Positions 1 through 9,398 of a stretch of DNA of 64,000 bases are shown piece after piece. A program made the position numbers and the translations under genes. Numbering within the stretch: the stretch's first letter is position 1; every line of letters starts with the position of its first letter. Below the pieces are notes generated by a model. The model was given only the letters and a program-made list of their open reading frames with translations, had not been told where the DNA came from and made no database searches. The stretch is from Alphaproteobacteria bacterium. Its GTDB lineage: Bacteria; Pseudomonadota; Alphaproteobacteria; CAAHEQ01; UBA3637. The stretch covers positions 1 through 64,000 of the forward strand of contig JAFYRI010000006.1 of assembly GCA_017559525.1 (NCBI GenBank), in the 5' to 3' direction.

Positions 1-199
1 ATAAAGTTTGTCGTCCCATTGCTACTTGACGGACTAAATCAATACCACGCATATTAATATCATTAATAGTTTCATTAGCACGGTATTTATTCATAGCATA
101 AGTATATCCAGCGATGCCTCCAATGGATAATACACCGATAATTGCTAATGTTCCAAGCATTTCGACCATAGAACGACCGGATTGTGTTTTTAAGCTCAT
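1..199 (-). CDS. Pilin-like protein, 3' end cut by window edge
   Basis: The N-terminal 66 residues are visible and continue past the left edge. Residues 7-16 read SGRSMVEMLG, followed by a long hydrophobic helix (about residues 14-34). If cleavage is after Gly8, Glu falls at +5, as type IV pilins and pseudopilins require, but +1 would be Arg instead of Phe or Met. An AGGAGA ribosome site lies 5 bases before the ATG. It follows the AsmA-like gene by 82 bp on the same strand. A second protein with the same signature is at 11961-12515. Whether it forms a filament or belongs to a type II-like secretion apparatus cannot be told here. Confidence 0.75.
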   Translation of the reverse strand, partial: MSLKTQSGRSMVEMLGTLAIIGVLSIGGIAGYTYAMNKYRANETINDINMRGIDLVRQVAMGRQTL

Positions 200-281
200 T
201 TTTTTCTCCTTTTTTGACTTTTATATTATAAAAATACAACAAAAAGGTTAATTTTTTAATAATGAATTAATTAAATGTTTA

Positions 282-3200
282 TTATTCAAAAAAGACACTG
301 AGGATTCCTGGTGCAATTGAACTTAATGTATTAAATTCAACTTTTGGATTAAAGGCCGAACCTTTTAATTCATATCGAACACCAATTAAGCCACCGCCTT
401 GTCCATCTTTAAATAAATTGCCGACTAATGGGATTTTTCCTGGTAAAGAATTAATGGCATAAGCCGGGATGACTTGACCACTTAACGCCAGTTTGCCGAG
501 CGATGCACGTCCACGGAAAGTTAAACCCAATGTTGTGCCAGCAGCATATCCATCATTGATGTACACGTTTTGGTATGGTGTTAATTCAAATGGGATAATG
601 GCTTTTTTAAAGTTCAGTTCTTTACCGCGAATGCCGTCAACAATTCCTAAAATTGTTACAGCTTGGATAATGAAGCCCGGGTCTTTTAAATTAAATTGAC
701 GAACGGAAATATCTCCAACAAAGCTACCGGCATTGTTTTGTTTGGCATTAATACGTAATTTACCGCCAAAGAAACGATTGGAGGCATCTAAGCGAGCCAA
801 CAGATCCCCTAAATCGTCACTTTCGCCCTTTAATTCACCAGTTTGTGGAATATAGTGAATTTCTAGTGGTTTTGAACCTAAAGCCGAAATATTGAGGTGT
901 TGCCATTTGTATCCGGTACGTTTGCCACTAACTTGAACAAATTTTAATGGCTTTTGGACATTCAAAATCAATGATTTTAAATCAATGTCTAAATTAACAT
1001 TTGGAGGGGCAATTTGTACGTTAGCAATTTTTTCTTTTTCTTCGCCGTTTTCATCTGTTTCAGGTGGGGTTTGTTTGAAAATGGGCATATCAAATAATTC
1101 GGACATATTCCAAGAGGTACCCTTTAATTGGATATTGCTGTTCAAATCATTATCAACAACAATATAACCCGCAAAATTGTTTTTAGGGGCAATAATTTTG
1201 TCTAATTGCAATTTGATACCATTTTTCCAATTGGCGGAACCTTTGATATCTATTTTTGGTTCTTTTCCATTTAGTTCAAATGATACAGAGGTTGGTGCAT
1301 TATTACCTGTCATATATGTGTTGAGTGTAGCCGTCGTGGCTTTATCTATATCCTTTGTGACAGCAATTGGGTATAAGGGTACTGAGGCTTTTGTTAAATC
1401 CAATTGTGTTGTTATAGTTGTTTTATTGTTAAAATCTTTGGAAATGTTTGCCGATACAGGAATGGTTCCGGTAAAATATGATGTAATATCTTCATAGAAT
1501 GGCTTGATTTGCTCATCGGATATTATGGCGGAAATATCGTAAATGGAACGGTGTGGCGTTTGTTTGCTTTGTTGGAAATTTTCTGTCCATTTTAATGTCA
1601 TAGGGATTTGTTTTAATGTGGCGGAACCATCTAACACCAATTGTTTGTTATTTACAGTGAGATGGAATTGTCCATTTGAAATACTTTCCCCCTCTATTGG
1701 TGTTGGGAAAATACCATCTTGAATATCAGCGAATACATCAACCCGTACTTGATCAATGTCTAATGAGCTGATTAATGGAAATTTTAGCGTTGTTTGTGCT
1801 GTTCCTATGCCTCCAGTTTGTGATGGATTAATTCCAAACGCTTTTGCAAATTCCAATGGTTTTGAATCAATTAATTGCATAACTTCATCAACTGGACCCG
1901 ATGCTGTAATAATCATATGTGCATTTGAAATCTCATCTTTCAAATCTGTAAAATGCAAATCGGCTTTTTGTAATTTAATTTTTCCTAAATTACCGGATGT
2001 AGCGAAGATATCTACTTTATCTGGATATAAATGAACTGTCGCTGATACGTTATGTACTGCGGGCATTGGAGATAAATAGTCAACAGATACGCCAGATGCT
2101 TTTATATCACCGAATAAATCGACTAATTCAGCACCGTTAAAATAGAGTGTAAAGTCTGCTGTTTTTAATCCACCATCAGATAAATTTTCTTTTACCCATG
2201 CATGCGCATCCGGTCCTAATGCAGAGGGCCATAAGTTAGGTACTTGCTCAGTTTTGACATTGGTGACTGTAGATTTTAAAACAGTTTTGATTTTATTTAA
2301 ATCTTTTGTATCTAAAAAAGCACCAACGCCTGTGATATCTACTTCTAAGGAAGCGTCAACATGTCCTGTTTTTAATGAGGATTTATCAATTTTTAAAGCA
2401 TCTAAATGTGGTGTAAATGCCCCTTGTACAAGAAGTTTATCTACTTTATATTCATTTGTTAATGGTTCTGGTAAATTAACTGTTCCAGCTTGCTCATTGG
2501 TGATTTGAAACGATAGTTCAGATATAATGTTTCGAATATTTTTATCTGTACTTTTTAAATCAAGAGTTCCATAAATACCGCCTTGAATATTGATGTTAGC
2601 CTCTTTGACCACGGGGATAAGGCGTTGGAGGGATGAAACATTTAAAGTGTTAAATTCTATCTCAAACGGCATTTGGCGTGTAGCGCTGTTAAGTAATGCA
2701 TGAGATGTCAAATTAAATGTTTGATTTTGAGCCATCACTTCGGCAGAGATACTTAAGGCATGCTCGTTTGATCCGTCATTTTCCAGCAATAAATCCAATT
2801 GTGGGATTGAAAATTGTTTTTGTTGGCGTTTGTCGTCAATTAATACCTGAGCATTATCCAAAGCTAAGCGATGAAATTGCATTAGATAGCCAATAAAACC
2901 ATTAAAGTCGGATACTTTAATGGGAGGTGTTTCTTCATTACGGTTTCTGTCAGTGTCTTTATTTTGTAAGTAAAAATTACCATCTTCATCTAAAACAGCT
3001 TGTAATAATGCATTTTTCAATACCAATGCATCTGGCATATAATTTAAACTGAGAATACGCCATAAACCATATGACATTTCAATATCGGGTAAATCTGTAA
3101 TAACGGTGCCGTCTTGTCTTAAAACAGATAAATCTTTAATTTGTAGGTGCAAGATTCCTTCGTCACGAACGGCCGCGCTTAATACGATAGAATTAATATC

Positions 3201-3395
3201 AATATTAACAGGTAAATCAGCGGGAACAAAATGTTCTTTTAATTTTGGAACCAAAAAGTCTACATTCATAGGAGATACGCTTAAACGCCAAAATAATAAT
3301 CCTATTAAGACAATAATCAAAGCGACTGTAATTTCAACGCCTCGTAAAATCAAACGGATAGTTTTTTTTGATATTTTCCACAAAAATTTTGCCAT
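282..3395 (-). CDS. AsmA/YhdP-like envelope protein (DUF3971-type)
   Basis: A 1037-residue protein with one N-terminal membrane helix (about residues 17-37) and a very long beta-rich remainder, ending in an AsmA-like C-terminal region (about residues 820-1035). Proteins of this architecture (AsmA, YhdP, TamB) are inner-membrane anchored, span the periplasm and are linked to phospholipid movement to the outer membrane. The start has a GGAGA site overlapping the stop of the phosphate transporter gene, with one base between the genes, so it is the distal gene of the mrcA-prfB-DUF47-pit run. YhdP-like is the best call; the exact subfamily is uncertain. Confidence 0.7.
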   Translation of the reverse strand: MAKFLWKISKKTIRLILRGVEITVALIIVLIGLLFWRLSVSPMNVDFLVPKLKEHFVPADLPVNIDINSIVLSAAVRDEGILHLQIKDLSVLRQDGTVITDLPDIEMSYGLWRILSLNYMPDALVLKNALLQAVLDEDGNFYLQNKDTDRNRNEETPPIKVSDFNGFIGYLMQFHRLALDNAQVLIDDKRQQKQFSIPQLDLLLENDGSNEHALSISAEVMAQNQTFNLTSHALLNSATRQMPFEIEFNTLNVSSLQRLIPVVKEANINIQGGIYGTLDLKSTDKNIRNIISELSFQITNEQAGTVNLPEPLTNEYKVDKLLVQGAFTPHLDALKIDKSSLKTGHVDASLEVDITGVGAFLDTKDLNKIKTVLKSTVTNVKTEQVPNLWPSALGPDAHAWVKENLSDGGLKTADFTLYFNGAELVDLFGDIKASGVSVDYLSPMPAVHNVSATVHLYPDKVDIFATSGNLGKIKLQKADLHFTDLKDEISNAHMIITASGPVDEVMQLIDSKPLEFAKAFGINPSQTGGIGTAQTTLKFPLISSLDIDQVRVDVFADIQDGIFPTPIEGESISNGQFHLTVNNKQLVLDGSATLKQIPMTLKWTENFQQSKQTPHRSIYDISAIISDEQIKPFYEDITSYFTGTIPVSANISKDFNNKTTITTQLDLTKASVPLYPIAVTKDIDKATTATLNTYMTGNNAPTSVSFELNGKEPKIDIKGSANWKNGIKLQLDKIIAPKNNFAGYIVVDNDLNSNIQLKGTSWNMSELFDMPIFKQTPPETDENGEEKEKIANVQIAPPNVNLDIDLKSLILNVQKPLKFVQVSGKRTGYKWQHLNISALGSKPLEIHYIPQTGELKGESDDLGDLLARLDASNRFFGGKLRINAKQNNAGSFVGDISVRQFNLKDPGFIIQAVTILGIVDGIRGKELNFKKAIIPFELTPYQNVYINDGYAAGTTLGLTFRGRASLGKLALSGQVIPAYAINSLPGKIPLVGNLFKDGQGGGLIGVRYELKGSAFNPKVEFNTLSSIAPGILSVFFE

Positions 3396-3396
3396 T

Positions 3397-4392
3397 TTAT
3401 AGTTTCTCCATATATGACCATAATGTCAGTAATATGATGCAAGATAAGCCAGCGATAATCGGGGTTATTATCCACGACAATAAAATACGCCCTAACATTT
3501 TATATTTCAACCCATATCCACCTTTTGCAAATGAAACACCAATGATAGAGCCAATAATCGCACTGGTCATTGGAACGGGTACCAATGGGAAAGAAGGTAG
3601 ACCATAATATTCCAATAACATTTTTAATCCACCCCAAGAAAATAAAAATAGTGTTAGGGCACCCGAAAAAACAACGATTAATGCTTCTAAAGGTGTAAGA
3701 GGAAATAAACCCGACCCCATTGTGCGAATAACTTTTTTATCTGCTGTAAAAAATCCAATACCGATAGCAATACAAATTAATAAATTAACGCCTAAACTAT
3801 CCCATCCGCTGGCAGATACAAATGGTGAACTGATGGTGGCAACATTATTGGCACCTAAGGCATATGCCGAAAAAGCACCAACAATAATTAAACCAGCTCT
3901 GGTAAATACATCGCGGTATAATAAGGAAATTGGACAATGTTTTAATGTCCAACGCATAATTTTAAATACGATAAAAGCAACGCCAATAGCTAAAAATGGG
4001 CTGTATATCCATGCATATATTGTTTTTTGCAAAACGTCTGTATGTTTTAAATTGTTTTGAAAAATACTAAATGCAACGGTGGCACCAACCATGGCTTGGG
4101 CAATTGAAACGGGAATACCCTTGTGTGTCATACCCCATAAAACAAAGCCGGCAGATAAAGTAATCAAAAAGGCGTCAGCCATGGTTTTGGGGCTACCTAA
4201 TTGTAACATACTGGATGAAGTACCAGAACCACTGATAATGGCGCCCAAAACCACAAATAAGATGGCAATAAAGGTTGCTGTGCGCATGCTGACCATACGG
4301 GTAAAAAGAGCTGCTCCGAACAAATTACTGATGTTGTTTCGTCCGAATATTAATGCCAAAAATAATCCGCCAATAAAAAAGAATGCGCTCAT
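3397..4392 (-). CDS. pit: PiT-family inorganic phosphate transporter
   Basis: A 331-residue polytopic membrane protein with the two inverted PiT signature segments: a GRNNISN motif near residue 17 and a GANNVAT motif near residue 180. The family couples phosphate (often as metal phosphate) uptake to H+ or Na+ at the inner membrane. At 331 residues it is shorter than E. coli PitA and matches the short bacterial/archaeal type that works with a DUF47 partner. That partner is encoded 9 bp upstream on the same strand. The start has an AAAGGAAA site. Confidence 0.85.
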   Translation of the reverse strand: MSAFFFIGGLFLALIFGRNNISNLFGAALFTRMVSMRTATFIAILFVVLGAIISGSGTSSSMLQLGSPKTMADAFLITLSAGFVLWGMTHKGIPVSIAQAMVGATVAFSIFQNNLKHTDVLQKTIYAWIYSPFLAIGVAFIVFKIMRWTLKHCPISLLYRDVFTRAGLIIVGAFSAYALGANNVATISSPFVSASGWDSLGVNLLICIAIGIGFFTADKKVIRTMGSGLFPLTPLEALIVVFSGALTLFLFSWGGLKMLLEYYGLPSFPLVPVPMTSAIIGSIIGVSFAKGGYGLKYKMLGRILLSWIITPIIAGLSCIILLTLWSYMEKL

Positions 4393-4401
4393 TTGTTTCC
4401 T

Positions 4402-5061
4402 TTACAGTGCGTGTTTTGCTGACATAACTTGTAATCTGTCTGTGATATCTTCAGCACGATCAGATATACTTTCAATGCAATCTATCATATCACGTAATTG
4501 CAATTTGTGTGCTAGTTCAATTTTTTTATCAGTAAAAATTTGACGTTTTAACTCTAATACTTTTAAGTCAATTTTGTGTTCCAAATCGGATACTAAGATA
4601 GCATGTTGAGTTAATACTTCGCCCGAGAAAAAACATCTGGCAGCTTCAATTAACGCATCGGCACAATCGGCAGTTGGTTTTAATAAAGAGCGAATGTTTT
4701 CACGGTATTTTTCTGGTATTTGAATTTGTTCGGCAGATAATTTCAGCATATTGTCTTCATAGGCGTTAATAACACGATCACACCCTTCTAGTAAGCGTAA
4801 AATATCTGAACGAACATCGGGTAAAATCATTTGTGTATATAAACCGATTTCCACATTCCGTCGTAGTTCATCATTTTTGGCTTCGTGGCTACTGACTTGT
4901 TCGCAAACACTGTTAAATTCTGCAGTCGCACCTTTACTCAGATATATTTCAAAGCCCAAAGCAAATAAAAAACCGCTGTGTACAATATTGGATAAAAATT
5001 CGGATATTTTTGTTTCTACCTCTTTTGTGCGTTTAAACAAAACAAATTGGTGTTCTGCCAT
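4402..5061 (-). CDS. DUF47 PhoU-like accessory of the phosphate transporter
   Basis: A 219-residue, almost wholly helical protein without a signal peptide, matching the DUF47/PhoU-like family that pairs with PiT transporters. Members are cytoplasmic helical bundles thought to regulate or gate the transporter. Its ribosome site (AAAGGAGG) lies inside the last codons of prfB, one base separates the genes, and pit follows after 9 bp, so translational coupling is likely. The placement next to a PiT gene supports the call. Confidence 0.8.
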   Translation of the reverse strand: MAEHQFVLFKRTKEVETKISEFLSNIVHSGFLFALGFEIYLSKGATAEFNSVCEQVSSHEAKNDELRRNVEIGLYTQMILPDVRSDILRLLEGCDRVINAYEDNMLKLSAEQIQIPEKYRENIRSLLKPTADCADALIEAARCFFSGEVLTQHAILVSDLEHKIDLKVLELKRQIFTDKKIELAHKLQLRDMIDCIESISDRAEDITDRLQVMSAKHAL

Positions 5062-5062
5062 T

Positions 5063-6167
5063 TTAATCCTCCTTTTTTAAGCCTGCCAAACAAGAGCGCA
5101 TAAAACCGTCTAGGTCTCCATCCAATACACCAGATGTATCTGATGTTTCATAACCGGTACGTAAATCTTTAACCATTTGATAAGGTTGTAAAACATACGA
5201 GCGAATTTGATTCCCCCATCCATTGTCACCTTTGGATGCTTCAATAGCGCCTTGTGCTTCTTGACGTTTTTTTAATTCCAATTCATATAATCTGGAACGC
5301 AACATTGCCCAAGCTTCATCTTTGTTTTGAAATTGAGAGCGTCCAGTTTGACTTTGTACTACAATACCTGTTGGTATGTGTGTAATACGAACAGCACTTT
5401 CCGTTCTGTTAACGTGTTGTCCACCAGCGCCACTGGCACGATATAAATCAATGCGACAATCGGCTGGATTAATGTCAATTTGAATGGAATCATCAATAAC
5501 TGGATAAACCCAAACCGAAGCAAAGCTGGTATGTCGTCTGGCGTTAGAATCAAACGGAGAAATGCGCACCAATCGATGAACGCCGGATTCATTTTTTAAC
5601 CATCCATAGGCGTTGTATCCAGACACTTTAATTGTTGCTGATTTAATACCCGCTTCATCACCGATACTTTCTTCATTAAGAGATACTTTATATCCTTTTT
5701 TTTCAGCCCAGCGGGTAAACATTCTTAATAACATTTGAGCCCAATCTTGTGCTTCCGTTCCACCAGCACCGGCATGAATTTCTAAGAATGTATCATTTTT
5801 GTCGGCTTCCCCATTTAATAAGCTTTCTAATTCTGCTTCAGAAACGATTTCTTGTAAAGCGATAAAAGCTTGTTCTGTTTCACTTATCAAATCGGCATCA
5901 TTTTCCATTTCGGCCAATTCAATCATATCATAGGCATCTGTGATTTGATTTTCTAATGCCATTACTCCATCTAATGCATTAACCAATACATTGCGTTCAC
6001 TGACTAACTTTTGAGCGTTTTCCGGACTATTCCATAAATCCGGATTAGCAGTTAATGCATCTAATTCTTCACGTCTAAGCAGGGCATTATCCCAGTCAAA
6101 GACGCTCCTTCAGCAATAAAATTGCTTGTCTATATTTGTTGTTTAAAGCGATAATTTCGGCTTTCAT
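5063..6167 (-). CDS. prfB: Peptide chain release factor 2, with programmed +1 frameshift
   Basis: Release factor 2 terminates at UGA and UAA. The gene starts at the ATG at 6167; 23 codons are read in frame 0 until CTT TGA C (6095-6101), where the ribosome must shift +1 to continue for 344 codons, giving about 367 residues. A Shine-Dalgarno-like AAGGAG sits just upstream of the slip codon, as in E. coli. The shifted frame contains the SPF recognition tripeptide ([11 protein letters not shown]) and the GGQ catalytic motif (GAGGQHVN). It lies 15 bp after mrcA, the usual alphaproteobacterial neighbour. The in-frame TGA is regulatory, not damage. Confidence 0.95.
6095..6110 (-). promoter_or_regulatory. 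prfB programmed +1 frameshift site
   Basis: Read on the minus strand: AAGGAG, three bases, then CTT TGA C. The internal Shine-Dalgarno pairs with 16S rRNA and pushes CTT-decoding tRNA one base forward when UGA is slow to terminate, so low RF2 raises RF2 synthesis. Bases, spacing and the C after TGA match the classical autoregulatory site. Confidence 0.95.
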
Positions 6168-6182
6168 TTTTTTTCTCCTTAT

Positions 6183-8576
6183 TTAATATAATCCACCAAT
6201 ATCGGGTGTATTTTCATCATCGTGAATTGTAATGTCTTCCCCGATAATTTTTTGTTCTATATCTAGTTGAGTACCAACTCTGAATGCTTCAACAATAATA
6301 TTGTTGTCGCCAGGTTTGGCGGGTTTTCCTGTTTGCGCATTAACTCTGACCAACTGAACACCTTCTGGTACACGGAATGGAATATCGGGTTCATTTTTTA
6401 AAGCTTCACGCATAAAGTCTCTAAAAATTGGTCCAGAAACAGCACCGCCGGTATCATTTGGTCCCAAGGTTGTCGGCACATCGAAACCAACCCAAACACC
6501 AACAACTAAGTCAGGTGAAAAACCAACAAACCATGCGTCTAGACTGTCATTTGATGTTCCAGATTTTGCGCCAAGAGTTCGTTTTAAAGAGCGAGCAGCA
6601 GAGCCAGTTCCTCGTTGCACAACACCCGTTAGGATGTTAACCATTTGATAAGCCGAAATGGGATCTTGAATTTGTTCTGCATTATCTAAAATTGTTGGTA
6701 GAGTATCAGGTGAGGCATTTTCCCCTGAACAATTTTCACACATACGGTTATCGTGTTTGTAAATTGTTTTTCCATCTCTGTCTTGAATGCGGTCAATTAA
6801 GTTTGGTGTGATTTTTCGTCCACCATTAACCAGCATAGCATAAGCTGCGGTTAATTTCATGGGGGTTGTTTCACCAGAACCTAAGGCAGTTGATAGTTCT
6901 GGCTTTAAATTATCTGAAATGCCAAATTTTTTACCATACGAAATTGCCTTTTCAATACCAATAGCTTGAGCCAATCGAATGGTCATTAGGTTACGAGATT
7001 TTTCCAAACCAACGCGCAATGTAGTTGGACCATAAAAAACTTTGCTATAGTTTTTCGGTTTCCATTTGCTGCCATCGGGTAATTCCATTACAATTGGTGC
7101 ATCTAAAATTAAGCTGGATGGAGTATATCCAGAATCAAGTGCTGCCAAATAAACAAAAGGTTTAAAGGATGAACCAGGTTGACGCTTGGCTTGAACAGCT
7201 CTGTTAAATTGATTCTTCTTAAATGAAAATCCTCCAACCATCGCTAGAACTCGGCCAGTATGGGGATTGATAGCAACTAATGCGCCTTCAACTTTTGGCA
7301 TTTGTTGCAATAAATATGTTCCTTTTTCTTTCTTTTTAGGTTGAACAAATATAACATCACCGACATGTAATGTTGACAGTAAATGCATCGGTTCTTTTGA
7401 AATTTTCCCTTCGGGTAGTGGTTGCTTAGCCCATTTCATATCGTCGGCATAAATATTTCCAATTGTATCGTTTTGTAATTGAATTTTAGCAACATCATCA
7501 GATACACTTAAAACAACACCATATTCCCAATCATCTGGTGTGTAGGGAGGTAAGTCCATTTTTTTGAAAGCTTCATGCCAATCTTTTGTCATATCTAATG
7601 TTGTAATTGCCCCCCTCCAACCATGACGTTTATCATAGGCTAATAAACCACTTTGTAAAGCTTCTGTTGCGGCATTTTGTAATTTGGGATCTAATGAGGT
7701 TCTAATTGATAGTCCGCCATTATACATAGCTTCATCTCCATATTGAGATGACACAAAACGACGTACTTCTTCTGAATAAAAACCTGCGTTTTTCAAAAGT
7801 CGTTCATCTCGATTAACCATTTGAATGTTTTCTTCGCAAGCTGTTAAATAGTCTTCTTTTGTGATAACACCATCTTCAAGCATGCGTTTCAAAACCCAAT
7901 TGCGTCTTTCTGTTGCTTGGGGTTTGCGTTTAATGGGGTGATAGTTATTTGGGCCTTTGGGCAGGGCTGCTAAAAATGCCATTTCTCCAAGTGTTAATTC
8001 CTCCATGGATTTATTAAAATAATTAAGCGCGGCAGCCGCTACACCATAAGAGCCAACCCCTAAATAAATTTCATTTAAATATAACTCTAAAATGTGGTCT
8101 TTTGTGAAGGCTTGTTCTATGCGTCTGGCAAGAAGGGCCTCTTTTATTTTTCTGCTAATTTTTTGTTCGGATGTTAACAAAAAGTTTTTTGCAACTTGTT
8201 GAGTAATAGTGGAGGCACCAACAGGTCTGCGACCTGTTCCCCAGTTTTTTATATTGACAATAACAGCACGGACCAATCCGGTCATGTCGATGCCGCCATG
8301 TGTATAGAAGTTTTTATCTTCAGCCGAAATAAAGGCTTGACGTAATAAAGGTGGGATATTTTCAACAGGTACAAAAACGCGTTTTTCATTAGCATATTCA
8401 GCTAATAATGAACCATCGTTAGCATATAAACGACTGGTTATTTGGGGTTTGTATACTTCAAGTTGTTGATAATCTGGAAGACCAGCGGAAAAAGTTAAGA
8501 TAACGGCGAAAATAGCGGTAAAAGCTATTAAACATCCAAAGAAAAATAAACTTACCAATATTGATAGTATACGCAT
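6183..8576 (-). CDS. mrcA: Penicillin-binding protein 1A (glycosyltransferase-transpeptidase)
   Basis: A 797-residue class A PBP that polymerises lipid II and crosslinks peptidoglycan. One N-terminal membrane helix (about 5-30) is followed by a GT51 glycosyltransferase domain with EDKNFYTHGG, then an OB-like segment and the transpeptidase domain. Visible active-site motifs are SSFKP (SxxK), SRN (SxN) and KSGT in the KTG position. The promoter at 8647-8675 reads TTGAAT-17-TATGAT. It is first in the run mrcA-prfB-DUF47-pit-AsmA. Confidence 0.93.
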   Translation of the reverse strand: MRILSILVSLFFFGCLIAFTAIFAVILTFSAGLPDYQQLEVYKPQITSRLYANDGSLLAEYANEKRVFVPVENIPPLLRQAFISAEDKNFYTHGGIDMTGLVRAVIVNIKNWGTGRRPVGASTITQQVAKNFLLTSEQKISRKIKEALLARRIEQAFTKDHILELYLNEIYLGVGSYGVAAAALNYFNKSMEELTLGEMAFLAALPKGPNNYHPIKRKPQATERRNWVLKRMLEDGVITKEDYLTACEENIQMVNRDERLLKNAGFYSEEVRRFVSSQYGDEAMYNGGLSIRTSLDPKLQNAATEALQSGLLAYDKRHGWRGAITTLDMTKDWHEAFKKMDLPPYTPDDWEYGVVLSVSDDVAKIQLQNDTIGNIYADDMKWAKQPLPEGKISKEPMHLLSTLHVGDVIFVQPKKKEKGTYLLQQMPKVEGALVAINPHTGRVLAMVGGFSFKKNQFNRAVQAKRQPGSSFKPFVYLAALDSGYTPSSLILDAPIVMELPDGSKWKPKNYSKVFYGPTTLRVGLEKSRNLMTIRLAQAIGIEKAISYGKKFGISDNLKPELSTALGSGETTPMKLTAAYAMLVNGGRKITPNLIDRIQDRDGKTIYKHDNRMCENCSGENASPDTLPTILDNAEQIQDPISAYQMVNILTGVVQRGTGSAARSLKRTLGAKSGTSNDSLDAWFVGFSPDLVVGVWVGFDVPTTLGPNDTGGAVSGPIFRDFMREALKNEPDIPFRVPEGVQLVRVNAQTGKPAKPGDNNIIVEAFRVGTQLDIEQKIIGEDITIHDDENTPDIGGLY

Positions 8577-8646
8577 TTTATGTCCTGCTTTTTGTTGTTT
8601 TGATGTGATTTTTTTATCAATTTTATGTGTAAATACAATTTTCTAT

Positions 8647-8675
8647 ATCATACTCGTTTTTAATGAAAAATTCAA
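8647..8675 (-). promoter_or_regulatory. Promoter of mrcA
   Basis: On the minus strand, -35 TTGAAT (8675-8670), a 17-base spacer and -10 TATGAT (8652-8647), about 70 bases before the mrcA start. Confidence 0.65.
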
Positions 8676-8704
8676 GTCCTTTTGCTGTGTTTTTGGTAAA
8701 ATTA

Positions 8705-8733
8705 TTGACATGGTGTTATTCTTGTGTTAAAGT
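8705..8733 (+). promoter_or_regulatory. Promoter of dtd-murA
   Basis: TTGACA (8705-8710), 17-base spacer, TAAAGT (8728-8733). It is divergent from the mrcA promoter and drives dtd, the 63-residue ORF and murA, which overlap one another. Confidence 0.65.
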
Positions 8734-8763
8734 GTGCAAAAACAAATAAAGGAAAGCCACTTC

Positions 8764-9210
8764 GTGAAAACAGTTATTCAACGCGTTAATCATTCTTCAG
8801 TGTCTGTTGATGGACAAATTGTTGGTCAAATTAATACGGGATTGTGTGTTTTGGTTGGCGCCGAGCCTGAAGATACCCAAAAAGATGTAGATTGGATGAC
8901 TAATAAATTAGTGAATTTACGTATTTTTGAAGATGAAAACGGCAAAATGAATCAATCGTTATTGGATATTAATGGTGGTATTTTATTAGTATCTCAATTT
9001 ACATTGTTGGCTGATTGTTCGGCTGGCAGAAGACCTTCGTTTATCGGTGCTGGTAACCCAGAGAAAGCTAAGGAAATTTTTGATGCTTTGGTGCAAAAGG
9101 TTAAACAATTAAATGTTTATGTTCAAACTGGTGTTTTTGGTGCTGATATGACGGTTCAAATTGAAAACAATGGCCCAGCCACTTTTATATTGGAAAGTCC
9201 TAAAAAATGA
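8764..9210 (+). CDS. dtd: D-aminoacyl-tRNA deacylase
   Basis: A 148-residue homologue of DTD, which hydrolyses D-amino acids and glycine mischarged on tRNA. The SQFTL motif and the NNGPAT motif of the chiral-proofreading site are both present. I choose the GTG at 8764 because it gives the usual N-terminus (MKTVIQRV) and follows an AAGGA site at a good distance; an upstream in-frame GTG at 8734 lies at the promoter -10 and cannot be the start. It overlaps the next ORF by ATGA. Confidence 0.9.
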   Translation: MKTVIQRVNHSSVSVDGQIVGQINTGLCVLVGAEPEDTQKDVDWMTNKLVNLRIFEDENGKMNQSLLDINGGILLVSQFTLLADCSAGRRPSFIGAGNPEKAKEIFDALVQKVKQLNVYVQTGVFGADMTVQIENNGPATFILESPKK

Positions 9211-9398
9211 TAAAGACAAATTATGAAATAACTCAAGTTGATGAAGTATTAAAACGTCAAACAGCCGAAAATCGCCCTGATTTAAAAGGGGCTAGATTAG
9301 AACGCTTTTTGGCAGAGGCGGCTAATTTACGCCGGAATTTAGCCTTGCGAAAAAAACAACAACGTGAAAGAGATGAAAAATGTATGCATTCAAAATAA
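9207..9398 (+). CDS. Small charged hypothetical protein between dtd and murA
   Basis: A 63-residue, lysine/arginine/glutamate-rich protein, predicted helical, with no signal or membrane segment. Its ATG overlaps the dtd stop (ATGA) and its end overlaps the murA start by 19 bases, so it is embedded by translational coupling in the dtd-murA operon. I do not recognise the family. Tight overlap on both sides argues that it is really translated. Confidence 0.6.
   Translation: MIKTNYEITQVDEVLKRQTAENRPDLKGARLERFLAEAANLRRNLALRKKQQRERDEKCMHSK

Noticed and set aside
4079..4543. A 154-codon plus-strand ORF
   Set aside because: It lies antisense to the pit and DUF47 genes, which have clear family motifs and ribosome sites; its composition is that of a reverse-complement shadow.
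5986..6170. prfB as a shortened gene starting at 5986, or a pseudogene with a TGA
   Set aside because: The TGA lies in a textbook +1 frameshift site and the upstream codons continue the RF2 sequence.
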